Positions 22,302 through 32,651 of a stretch of 60,000 nt of DNA are shown here, piece by piece. Position 1 is the first letter of the stretch; each line of letters starts with the position of its first letter. Source of the stretch: Takakia lepidozioides (lineage: Eukaryota > Streptophyta > Takakiopsida > Takakiales > Takakiaceae); the NCBI GenBank assembly GCA_030704615.1, contig CM060731.1, positions 7,566,001 through 7,626,000 of the forward strand. The letters run 5' to 3'. The notes under the pieces are model-generated. The model made no database searches and had not been told where the DNA came from. It was given only the letters and a program-made list of their open reading frames with translations. The position numbers and the translations under genes are program-made.

Positions 22302-24400
22302 TGAGAGTCTTTAGGCCTTTTGGGGCTCCGTTGCTGGGCTCCGCCATACAGCCATTTGCTGATTGTGAATAGATGTCCACTGGATATGTGCAAAACCCGG
22401 ATGGATGTTTCTGTTTCCTGGTAAGTTTCATGTGGTACTGATGTGAACCCGCCCACATTCTGTTTCTTCACCAATGAATGGGCTTACATGTTATGAGGAC
22501 ATTCTGTCCCTCTCCTTTTCAGTTTTTGGCACTTGCGCTGCAGGGGAGTGGGTTTGAGGTCAGCCAATCCATAGTTGTGGTTGTGGGATGGTTTGTGCTC
22601 TGGTGACGTTGTGTTCAGTAGGACTACAGCTGATGCACCTTGTGTGTGGGATGTTTTTGGCAGCGGAAGGGGAGTGAAGCTGCAGCAAAGCACTCACAGC
22701 CACCACACAATGCCAACCAACACCAACCTTGGCACCCACCCCCTGCCGGATGGTCTCCACAACAGAGTGCACCATGGGGAGCCCCCCCTGCTTCGGGGTC
22801 GTGGCGCTGGCTTCCTGATGTTGCCACGTCACAATGGGGGCCTCCCACATCTCCATACGGCCCTCCCCCCTCCGGCACACATCAGTCACCCCCCACAACG
22901 TATGACGGCGCTGCTCCAGAGCATGGGGGCAGGAAACGGACATCAGAGCTGAGGAAGGAACGACGTCATGCCATGAAACAATGGGAAGGAGATGGAGAGG
23001 GAAGGGTGGCTGCAGGGCTAAGCGCCACAAGGTGGAGGTGCATGGAAATGGAGTCATCAATGCTGGCTGCGAAGGTAAGGAACACTGGCAGCGTGATTTG
23101 CGTGGCCTGGCATTGCGTTACCTTGACTCAAGCGTACAAGACATTGACCAGCAGTCCCAGAGTGCCATGTCAACAGTAATAGAGGGCATAAATGGAATGT
23201 ACGAGTACACACCTATCCCTGCCAATCGTGATTTTATAGTGAAGCAATGTGGGAAGATAATGAAAGGAGAAAGAGCAAAACTGAAAGATAAATGGGCGAA
23301 GACTGGTGTGAGGCCAATGAACACTGAACCCGCCTATTGGGATAAGCTTGTTGCCTACTGGGAGTCCCCTCGTGGACTTGCAAAGGCTGAAGGGATGAAG
23401 CAAGCGCGTGCTTGTGTCACGAACCCCTCGCGTTGGGGCCGGGCAGGAGTTGCAGGCCAAGCAGCCCGTTTGGTAATCTCCCTCACCCCCTTCTCATTGC
23501 TCTTACGTTGTGGCATGTTCTGATGGAAGAGACACCCACGAGTGGGTTTTATTGCTTGTGCAGAATTAGTTGTTATGTGATATGCAGGGCAGTGCTTTGT
23601 CCATATGCTCCTGGCATTTTGTACTGACAGTGTGTGGATGGGCAAATACAGAAAAGACGCAAAGCGCGGAGCCCGTCACTGTCCGAGCTCGGGGCGGAGT
23701 GCAAGAACGCTGCGACTGGCACCCCATCAGAGTCTGTTTTGAGCCAGGTATGTTTTGAAGTCCGGTTTCCATTCATGAATCTGTTGTTGTACTAAGATTT
23801 GGTGGGTATGTGGGGCCCCCACGCATGGTACACGAGGGGTGTTATGCCAAACCTAGCCATCTCCGAATGCCTGAAATCCTGCACATTCGGCCTCTTCTTC
23901 TGGTTTTTAACAGTACGGGTGGGTGTTTGTATGCGTAGGGAATGGCAGCCCGCATCGGGGCCCTGGAGAGGCTTGCGGCTCTCTCTGCGGAGCGGGAGAG
24001 GGGAATGGAAGCACAACTGAAGAAGATAGTCATGATGGGGCAAAAAGGGGGTGTGACGGGTGGCATTATGGAAGACCCCCCTGCTGCGACCATTGTACCT
24101 GACAAGGAGGAAGTAATTGTAGTGGGTAGGGATGTGACAGAGGTCCGGGCTGTTGTTGATGATATTCACAGTGGGGGGCAGGGTCCACTCGTTGAAGAGG
24201 GAGAGGTCCAGCAAGTTGGTGGGGATGACATGGACGATGGGGGGTCATTGCTCATGATGGGGGAAAAGGGGAAGCTGTAGGGGGAGAGGGTGGTAGTTTG
24301 CCTGGTCCAGGCTGCAGGGGGACCGAAACTTTGCCCTCCGGGGTGACTGTTGTCTCCCAACCCACTGAGGTGAGACCCCGTGACACCCCTTCAAAAGCTC

Positions 24401-24998
24401 CTTTCATAGAAAAGTCGAAACTAATTGTTCTAGACCTGAACGGGATCCTGTGCCACTCTATTCCTAACTTTCAGCCCAACCCGAGGCGTCATTGGCCATG
24501 GGTGTTGACCACCAACAAGTATGTTTTCCCAAGGCCCCAGGTCTGCGAGTTTTTAAACCTTCTCTTCCGGTATTTCTACGTTGGGATATGGTCCTGTGCT
24601 TCCAAGGGGAATGTTGCAGACATCTTCAAAGTGGTGCAGGGGGTCAAGGGTTCTCCCCTCTTTGTGTGGTCACAAGAGGAGTGTGACCCCTTGACAGAGC
24701 CACACCCCACAAAAGGGCCTGCCGTACAGAACTTACAGAAGAGACTGTCGAGGGTGTGGTCGGAATTTTCTGGATTTAACGAATCCAACACCTCCTAGTG
24801 GATGATTCACCACACAAGGGGAGGGGGAACTCCCCTTTGAACATGGTCCATCCATTGTCGTTTGATGTCACTGGCAATGTCAGTGAGGGGCCCGATTCAG
24901 ACTACCTTTTAGAAACAGTCTGGCCCTACTGCCAAGATTTGTTTTGCTCCAAGGATGTGCGTGTCTTCACAAGCACGCGGAAGCTGACCCCGACTGGC
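24401..24998 (+). pseudogene. FCP1/NIF-like HAD phosphatase segment inside the TNPA-like unit
   Basis: This segment resembles the FCP1/NIF (CTD-phosphatase-like, HAD superfamily) domain. Motif I reads KLIVLDLNGILCHS near 24416, with Asn where the second Asp of DXDX(T/V) normally sits. GIWSCASKGNVADIF follows near 24590, and a VDDSPHKGRGNS block near 24800. A one-base frameshift near 24793 separates VDDSP from the upstream frame. The end reads DYLLETVWPYCQDLF. FCP1-like enzymes dephosphorylate Ser/Thr residues, for example on the RNA polymerase II tail. Because it lies between TNPA-like exons on the same strand, I infer a captured host gene segment. The Asn substitution and the frameshift argue against an active enzyme. 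Confidence 0.75.
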
Positions 24999-26041
24999 AG
25001 CTTGAATGTGGGAGAGGATGGGGTCGTTGGGGGAAGTACTTCTGCCCATGCAGGTGAAACTAACCTTACTGTTTGCAACATGACATCGAAGCCAAAGTCC
25101 ATGTTTGTTTTGTTCCCCCCGGATGCCCTCTCACGCAAGGCTGGCACTATATGTTTTGCAGGGACCACATGTACAGGGAGTGGCAGTGGGGTCGAATGTG
25201 AAGAAGGTGGGTCCTGCGCCGACCATAGTGCTACGGCGGCAGCATTCCGGATTCCCCCCCCGGCATGAGGAGGCAGCGCCCAAGGTATGGTTGTTCCCAG
25301 CCCCTCTCCGCAAACTTACTTGGTTGGTTTCCTTTATGGATACACTTCCTGAAGCGTTGCAATGTGTATTCATTGCAGGTGAGCAAGAGGAGTGGGCTGT
25401 CCCCGGCACCATCATCGCAGCAGGACGTGGTTCCCCAGGCATGCATTCATGGCTCCTTGCTTTGCCTGGCTGGTTTTTAGTAGGGTTATTTTTGCCAGGA
25501 AGTTGTAGTGCTAGGGTCTGAGCAGGGTGTTTGTTAGCTTGCTCCGTGGAGGTGTGTTTATACCATTGCAACCACCAGAGTTCATGTTATTCTTATCCGT
25601 CTGACTAAACCTCTTTTTGCTGCTGCTGCAGTTGAAGACACGTGGGCAGCTTTCCTCAGTTGCCACCCTCAGCGACGAGCTTCGCTTCAAGGTACGTTGG
25701 TACACCGTGAATTGGCTGCTGATTCAGTATTGTGGCAACCAAGATCGTTTCCATGCCCAGCTGCGCTTGACTTTCACCCTGTCATTGCTATGTTTGTTGC
25801 TGAGTGGACCCTGATGTTGGTGTCTGCAGATATCAGATCCTGTGTTTCTCCTGAACCCCCATGACAAGCGGTCAAAGACAGCCGCCGCCAAGGCGGAAGT
25901 GGTGGGAATAGCCGGGGTTGACAAGTTCCACTGCAAGGACATTCGATCCGGGTGGTACAAGGTGAAAGTCCACGAGATCATGCTTCCAAGTGTTACATTG
26001 CCTTGCCCAAATGTGGACGATGCCCCCCCCAGACCACACTA

Positions 26042-27677
26042 GCGCACGTGAAAGGCACGGTGACTCTGTGGCCAGAGAAGAGTATGAGGAAAGGTGAAAG
26101 TATCAAGTGACATTTCATGTTTGTAGTCCCTGTTGGGTGTGTAATGATACTCATAGAAGTGTGTATGATACTCACGTTACCAGTTTTGAACATTTGGGCC
26201 ATGACAGTTTAAGTGATGTCCGGCAACCATGTATGTTGGCATTTAGTCTTGCTCATATGCAGGTGTGCCGTGACGGTCTCTAATTTGAATGTAATATCAC
26301 ATTTCCTGACTTGTCGTCGTGTCCGTCCACCTTCTATGTGTATGTGTGATGGTCTTTGGTCTCCCTGTTGCCTCGTCTATTTGGTTCATTAGCGTGATGT
26401 TGTGCATGCATCGTGGTCTGTGTTCTCAGTCTCGCCCAGTATCATTGCTTCTCAATTCCCCCTGCATATGGGTGAACCACTAAAACCAGTAGAATGCATC
26501 AGAACCATATTTTCAGCTTAGAATGCAGGTCAGTTGGAAACTCACACAAACCACTACAAGTGCTCATTTTTGCTTTCCTACTGTAGTGCAACCAACTAGC
26601 ACAGTGGCAGCGGAGTTGGCCAAAGCAGTCCCGAGATGGCACAAGCACTCTGCGTCTTTCCACTAGCAGTCGTACCCGTCACTGCCATTGCGTGGGGACG
26701 ACGCCACGCGTCGACCCACACACTCTCCACGTGGTCCCCGTGGATTCGTCTGCCGGAAGTTGTGCAGTTGACTTCGCCAGTGGCTGTTGCGACGTCACAT
26801 GCAGCACTCCAAGTGATGTGGCCGACTGCGATGTGGCGTCTTGGGCCGTGGCCAGCGGCAGCATTGCCGCTCGTCGCGGCGCCGCCACATCGGCATCCAC
26901 GTCCGCGTCCATGTGTGTCACCGCGCCCCGGGTGAGTCAGTCCACTCATCCGGAGGGAAAAGTCAAAGTCAGCCCAAAAGGTCAGACACACGGGCGGCCC
27001 GCCTGGTTACGCCACGTGGTTCTTCAGCATTAATCGCATTAATCGCTGAGCAGTTGTTCGCGCGTCTGCGTCCTTTACCACTCCAATCATTGGATGTCCA
27101 ACCCAACTACCACGTCTGTTGTAACTAGTCTGTTGTAACTTCCAGTCGATCCCAGTTTTTTGACTTTTACGACTCAAAATGAGTCGTTACCCCAGTGGTA
27201 AATGACACGAATGCTTCTAGTGCATGTTGAATTTCAGATGGACAAACATTTCAGAGATACTACTGGCACTTCGAGTCAAATCAGATATCTCCGGTGCTAA
27301 GACATAGCTTACTAATTGTGGGTTATGTGGGAGACAAAAGATATTAGTGAGTTTGGGTCTTCGCAAGAGGCAGCCCGCACATTTGTTCTTTGTGCTCTCT
27401 TTGTGCTCTGATACTCTTCTTGTTCTGCTTTTGTGCAACAATCAAGCCCATAATGTAAAGCTCTTGAGAGCCATGACATTTGAAAGGGTTGTGTTTGGTA
27501 TGTTGACGTGTTAACTCGGGATTCTCAGCAGGACCAATGTTTGTGGTTGCACGCACAAAGTCAGCACATTCAAGCGTTCCCAGGTATAGTTTATTCATAT
27601 GGATTGAATGATGATTCACAAGGATCGTCTGAATTTTTGACATACTCTTTATCAGTACTGCGTTGTTCTGTCCACAC
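26042..27677. other. no gene recognised; GC-rich patch at 26600-27030
   Basis: About 1.6 kb between the CACTA block and the family B LTR. A GC-rich patch at 26600-27030 has open frames in several phases but no recognisable domain. A hairpin with 8-bp arms (ACGACTCA loop TGAGTCGT) lies at 27169-27187. Confidence 0.45.
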
Positions 27678-28304
27678 TGTCACGGACATAGCCCAGAGGA
27701 ATTTACCATGAGTAAATACCAGAAGTTACCAAGTTATCATGTTACCGAAAGTTACCATGATTTACCATGATCTACCATGATTACCATTAGTTACCAAGTT
27801 ACCGGGAGTTTACCAAATTACCAAGAGTAACTTGGGAAACTGTTGAAGAAGCTTCCTTTGGAGGAAACTTCTCCATCAAAATACCTCATTTGTTTAAGGA
27901 AGCCTTTCCATCAAGAAACCTTTTGTTTAATCTTGGAAACTTCTCCAGCAAGAAATCTCCATAGGGGAAGCTTCTTAGGGAAGCTTTTTAGTAGCCAGTA
28001 TATATAGGAGGCGAGACTATACACTCTTTAGTCTCGCTAACACCAGTTCAAGCTACTCTTGTTTCCAGTTTCCAGTACTCCAGTCCAGTTCCCAGTACTC
28101 TAGCCCAGTTTCCAGTATCTGGTATTCCAGTCCAGTTTCCAACATTCCAGTATTCAAGTCGTATTCCAATATCTTGTTCATAAAGATCGTCTTGATTCAT
28201 ATTACTCATCGTGCATACGGCCACGCCGACCTTGACTTCTTGTCTAGTCTTGTATCTCTAGTCTGATCACTTGTTTGTGTTCAGTCATGTTCTTGTCCTT
28301 GACA
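27678..28304 (+). repeat. LTR of family B (Tf1/sushi-like) retrotransposon
   Basis: A 627-bp LTR starting TGTCAC and ending CTTGACA. The U3 holds about twelve TACC-core repeats (27699-27830). A TATATATA box is at 27999-28006, the predicted R start near 28026 reads ctttagtctcgctaac, and downstream there is a degenerate CCAGT repeat array (about 28066-28150). The right half matches 4809-5132. No second LTR follows the gag fragment: the element is cut off by Helitron sequence near 28980. Confidence 0.88.
27999..28006 (+). promoter_or_regulatory. TATA box of family B LTR
   Basis: TATATATA; transcription would be expected about 25-35 bp downstream, i.e. near 28024-28034. The same box is conserved in the copy at 4809. 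Confidence 0.75.
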
Positions 28305-28321
28305 GTTTGACGAGACCAAAG
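28305..28321 (+). promoter_or_regulatory. candidate self-priming primer binding site, family B
   Basis: The 17 bases directly after the LTR, gtttgacgagaccaaag, have no TGG start and no match to usual plant tRNA primer sites. Their complement, ctttggtctcgtcaaac, pairs with 28026-28041 (ctttagtctcgctaac) at the predicted mRNA 5' end: ten of the first eleven bases match, and both outer ends match with one gap. This is the layout of Tf1-type self-priming. Confidence 0.7.
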
Positions 28322-28342
28322 TTTGTTCCTTAGTTAGTTAAG

Positions 28343-28970
28343 ATGGAAGACACATTTGCAGAAATGGTCGCCACATTGCAGAGTCTTCAGCTCCAGATGC
28401 AAGAACTTCATGCATCTACTGCCCAACTACAAGTTGATCAGTCTCAAGATCTTGGCAACGCTATCAACAATTTGCAACAATAAATTTCAGAGTTGAAGGA
28501 GTCGAGCAATGGATCTTCAACCTTACGAGTCCCTACTACAACAAATCCTACTGCAACGGTTCCTCCAAATCTTCAACAAATTACAATGGAACCAAAGGTC
28601 GGCATGCCCGAAAAATTTGATGGGACGAAATCAAGATTTCGCGGTTTTGTTCAACAAGTACGATTGTTCCTACGACTACATCCACAACGTTACCCTGATG
28701 AAGGTATTCAAGTGGGATTCGTGGGCACCCTTCTATCAGGCACTGCCTTATCTTGGTTTGCACCGCTACTAGAAAAAAATTCGCATTTACTATACAATTT
28801 TGAAGCGATCATGTCCGAGTTCACTGCAACGTTTGGAGAGAATGATAGAGAGAGAATTGCAGAGACAAAGATGCGAAATCTTCGACAAAGAGCACGTCCA
28901 GCTTCCGTTTATGCTGCCGAATTTCGACAACTTGCGTGCGACCTCGACTGGAATGAGAAGGTTACAAAAC
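28343..28970 (+). pseudogene. family B gag (sushi/Tf1-like), truncated
   Basis: Gag starts at the ATG at 28343. Its first 46 codons form a Gln/Leu-rich, coiled-coil-like segment, then there is one in-frame TAA (28481-28483). The same frame continues with the gag domain: MPEKFDGTKSRFRGFVQQVR, VGFVGTLLSGTALSWFAPLL, FTATFGENDRERIAETKMRN, SVYAAEFRQL. This spacing resembles sushi/Tf1/Tcn1-type chromoviruses and the vertebrate RTL/PEG10 gag lineage. After DLDWNE (about 28960) the sequence changes to Helitron Rep, so the nucleocapsid and pol are missing. The stop codon and truncation make it a pseudogene. Confidence 0.83.
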
Positions 28971-28989
28971 CAACGAAGACGTTTTCAAA

Positions 28990-31125
28990 AAGAATTGTAG
29001 ATACGGATTTCCCGCTATCTTAGTTGAAGAAACGCATTTCGACGATGAAACCGGGCTGCTGCATATAAAACGAACCGACAGATGGTTGAACAACGCAAAT
29101 CCATGGATGTTAGTATCAGGAAGATGCAACCACGATTTGAAATTCATCGGTGCTTCAGGGAAAGACACAAAGGCTCTGATATACTACATCACGGATTACA
29201 TCACAAAATCTTCCGTCTACACATCACACATGTATTCGCTTTTGCAAATAGCCGTAAAAAAGATCAAAACGACTTATGACGATCTATATTCCGAATATTC
29301 AGTTGAGAAAAGCCGCAAATTGTTGATTCGATGTTTAAACACGATCGGATCGCAACAAGAAATCTCGGCGACAAGGGCAGTCAGTTACCTTATGAAATAT
29401 CCACACCATTTGACAGACCACCAGTTTGCATATTTGCCGTGGTATAGTTTATCGGCATAGATTCGCGAACAAGAAAAATCTCAATCGAACAAAGATGGAA
29501 ACAACGATCTGAACAGCACACCTGACGATAACGACCCCGAAAACACCTTCGAAACATTCAAAGTTGAAAGATCCAAACCGAACGACAAGTTGATTATGTA
29601 AAATTTCCGCATCGACTACCAAAGCAGGCCACACAAGTTCAAGGAAATGTCACTTTACGAGTTCTGCAGTAAATCGTGCAATGTGAAAAGCCCGTACTAC
29701 TACAAATTTATGCATGAACATTTGCAAAGTGACACCCACAGTGTATATGAATCTCAAGTAACCAAAGTGCCGGTAATACAAGGCTACAAAATACCTTCGA
29801 AAAAAAATGATGCGGCAACGTACGCTCGCGCTGTTTGTATTCTGTTCATGCCATGGAGATCTATCCACGACTTAAGATCGCAACAAACTTGGGAAGACAC
29901 TCTCGACGAACTATATCCAATATGTTCGGAATTCAACAGAAAAATCATCGCAAATATCGGCATGCTACATGAATACAAATAATCACGAGACTCCGACAGA
30001 CTGTTATTGAAGAACGAAAATCCAAACGATGACGAGAACCCAGAAGACATCAACATCGACCCCTTATACAATGAGATGCTAGATGAAATGCACGAAGACA
30101 ATGACGACGATATATATGTGGACAAGAATTCGGCGTCGCAACATACAGAAAACATAGTCACAAATGGCCAGAAGTTACAAATCGAATATCTTATGTGCAA
30201 TACAAACGAAAACAATTACGTGGCCGAAATTATCAACAAGCTCGTTACGGATGCCAACGGGAAAAAATCATCACAACCCCATACCGCACCAAAAATAGGA
30301 ATGGTCCAAACTGCATCCAAAAAATCAAATAGAACCCAGATCAATAAATGGTTGAAAACATTACGCGAATCCAAAATCCCACCCGCTAGCATTGACAACG
30401 AACTGTACAAGTTCGCAAATCCAAATCAGTCATCCAAAAAATTAAGGGAGATTCCAAAAAACGAACCAATGGACATCCCAGATGACGACAATTACGATGT
30501 AGATCCTGATATCGTACACAATGCAGATCAACATCAAATAGCTAAATATTTTGTCATGAAAAAATACAAGCTCAACACTTCGCAGGAAATCAACATTTGA
30601 ACGTTTCATAGACCCACAAAATCACCATCCCGATGTAAGGAAACAAACGTTAATGTACGTGGGAGGTGCTGCCGGAACGGGAAAGACCGAAATAATTAAA
30701 GCAATGCAAACGTATTTCATAAAAACCAAGAGACCAAAAATCCTGAAAATCGGTGCTTACATAGCCAACGCCGCAACCCTCATAGGGGGATCAACCATCC
30801 ACGCTTTATTGGGACTCAAAATCAGCCAGAACATCAATGAATCCGACACAAAAAGTTTCATAAACGAATGGTCGGGAACTAACTATTTGATTATAGACAA
30901 AGTATCTATGGTCGGATGCAACATGATCGCTGATATTCATCTGAAATTACAAAAATTCAAATCAAACATGTTACCATTCGAAGGACTCAATATAATGTTC
31001 ATGGGCGATTTCATGCAGTTCCCACCAGTCACCGACGCGCCTCTCTACTCAACGAACATACAGCCCATATTCACATTCACAAAATACACACAAAAAAAGA
31101 TTACTGAAATCGGGAATTTGTTCGC
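28990..31125 (+). pseudogene. Helitron A: Rep/helicase remnant, truncated at both ends
   Basis: Rolling-circle transposon coding remnant. It begins with Rep sequence (GFPAILVEETHFDDETG near 29005, NNANPWMLVSGRCNHDLKF, and the two-tyrosine motif IYYITDYITK near 29180) and continues in broken frames with an Asn/Asp-rich linker (30007-30600). It ends in a Pif1-type helicase: Walker A GGAAGTGKTE near 30662 and Walker B LIIDKVSM near 30890, where the usual Glu is Lys. Stops interrupt at 29458, 29599, 29980 and 30600. The helicase stops soon after FMGDFMQFPPV and FTFTKYTQKK, at about 31125, so motifs IV-VI are missing. The upstream HUH part is also missing. The Walker B change and the truncations mean it cannot be active. 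Confidence 0.87.
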
Positions 31126-31330
31126 ATTGCAGACCTTGTAAGTTTCAACTGTCCTGTGGATCGCCATCAAAGCCTTTCCACGTGTTTGTGATTTTGTGAG
31201 GGCTGCTAGCTGGGATGCCAGGGATGATCTGAGGGTGGGAGGCTGGCAAGAAAGAGAAGGAGGGAGAGACGGAACTGAGCTTCTGTAGGCCTTGTTCAAA
31301 TGGTGGTTGTTATGTGATGCATATGGCCAG

Positions 31331-31402
31331 GGACCTGCATAGCAACAACTTTAGTGGAAGCATTCCTACCACATTGGAGAACATCACAAATCTAAACTTG
31401 TT
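31331..31402 (+). CDS. 72-bp LRR exon, left of the element C insertion
   Basis: Exactly 72 bp between a CAG acceptor and a GTGAGT donor. It encodes one plant-type leucine-rich repeat (DLHSNNFSGSIPTTLENITN, then LNLL in phase 2). Plant LRR receptor kinases often carry one repeat per 72-bp exon. With 39248-39319 it forms two consecutive repeats of the same gene, now separated by element C. I found no kinase exons, so it is either part of a host LRR gene or a captured fragment. Confidence 0.75.
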
Positions 31403-31684
31403 GTGAGTAATTTATAACCTTGTTGTCATTATTGCAGGTGCAAAGTATCTTACTAGAACTCCAATGACATTCATATTCTGGCAGTGGCGTTGTTGGGGAA
31501 GAAGTATCAGGAACCATTTAGCTTTAAAGTACACATGTTTGTAGGGGATGTCAGTGAAATCTTTGTCACTTAACACCCCCCCACCTCCCCCCCCCACTAG
31601 CCCCACGCCCCTTACAGCAGCCTACCTGTGGTATTGAAATGGTGGAGTGTGGGAAGAGTCCGTCTTCAGTCTATACTTTGTGCC

Positions 31685-32613
31685 TGTCGAGCGGCTTTTA
31701 CTCACCCATCCCTTCGCTATCCGAGGTGGGAACTCCAAGATAGAAGAGTTGGAAATCTCTAAGCACTCAGCCCGCTCAGAACAATCAGTCATGACCTACA
31801 GCTAGTGTATCATGGGGATGTTTCCCTATTTGTACTCCTTCCCACATTCATGTTAGCGAGTTACCTTACTATCTGCAATTAAGCATCAGTTTGCTTCAAA
31901 TTCTATCAAGTTCCATCCATTCATTCATTCCACAGTTTCACTCAGGTCTCTCTACACAGTGTGAGTATGAAGTATGTATCAGATTAATATCTATCAAGTA
32001 TCAGGCTGAAGCCATGGTGTCTCTAATCTACTCTACATTACAATTCTACAGCTTGCATTCATGAAGTAACAACAGATCGTCACTTCTCCTACTGCGTGCT
32101 CTTCATCTTTCCATTCAGAGATGTGCTCTCCCCTCTATTTCCCAGCCCTGATGTAAGAAGTCCCCCACCAAGAAGTGACCCCCCCCCCCCAAAGTGATTT
32201 CTCGTCCTCCCGCTCTTCACTTTTTCCACTACAAGTTGTTGTTTCTAACGGCTTTCCTAACTAGCCGTCATCCCTGTAGTACACGTTCATTTTTCAGATG
32301 TCGTTCCCAGTTCCCAGCTGTGCCGAGCTGTGACTGGCTGTATCAGGCTGTGGCGGGCTGTGACTGGCTGTGCAAAGCTGTGGCGGCTGTGTCGGGCTGT
32401 GACGGGCTCTGTCGGCTGTGTCGGACTGTGACGGGCTATGTTGGCTGTGCGAAGCTGTGACGGGCTGTGATGGACTGTGTCGGGCTATGTATCTCCCCCC
32501 TAAAGCCTGTTGCTGTCACCCCTAAGGCTCCTGATGGTCTCAGTCTGTGTAAAAATTAAGGGTACCCCACAGATCCCGTAAAAGCGTCTAAGTCCCAAGC
32601 AGCCCTCTAACAT
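31685..32613 (-). repeat. 3' LTR of element C
   Basis: 929 bp, near-identical by eye to 38221-39162. It contains a GCTGTG minisatellite (about 32317-32490) that varies in length from the other LTR. Confidence 0.95.
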
Positions 32614-32630
32614 TTACCCCTCCCCCTCTC
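32614..32630 (-). promoter_or_regulatory. polypurine tract of element C
   Basis: On the minus strand AGAGGGGGAGGGGTAAA directly precedes the 3' LTR, as expected for the plus-strand DNA primer. Confidence 0.85.
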
Positions 32631-32651
32631 AAAAAGCCGTGTCCTCACGGT

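Larger units (their letters stand above)
20550..26041 (+). pseudogene. TNPA/PTTA-like second protein of the CACTA element, multi-exon
   Basis: Plus-strand multi-exon gene. Exon 1 (20550-20843) encodes MSTPSKKRSTAEAAS and an SPRLARL-type N-terminus, then an acidic part (MGDDDEVEDSSEE), and ends at a GAG|GTGAGT donor; it has one frameshift near 20700. A later exon (about 22980-23470) encodes the PTTA/Transposase_24-like domain (MKGERAKLKDKWAKTG, EPAYWDKLVAYWESPRG). Further exons lie at about 23653-23748, 23942-24280 (coiled-coil-like LERLAALSAERERG), 25633-25691 (LKTRGQLSSVATLSDELRFK) and 25831-26041. The last encodes a TNPA-type C-terminal domain (VVGIAGVDKFHCKDIRSGW and a V-heavy tail) and ends at a TAG. 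TNPA-like proteins bind CACTA subterminal repeats. Exon borders are approximate. The FCP1-like segment lies inside this unit. Confidence 0.72.

Noticed and set aside
22560-23060. Minus-strand 166-codon frame opposite the TNPA-like exon
   Set aside because: Shadow of the Pro-rich plus-strand coding sequence; no domain.
26552-26588. CACTACA...TGTAGTG as the CACTA right terminus, paired with CACTACAATCAG at 14217
   Set aside because: Beyond CACTACA the two ends do not match well and the flanking trinucleotides differ, so no terminal inverted repeat or target duplication is supported.
26596-27033. Overlapping open frames in the GC-rich patch as genes
   Set aside because: Several phases on both strands are open at once, a composition effect; no domain or codon signal favours one.
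32160-32190. Poly-C runs as assembly gaps or G-quadruplex signals
   Set aside because: Similar short C-runs occur at many places in this window, including inside repeats; no specific structure supported.
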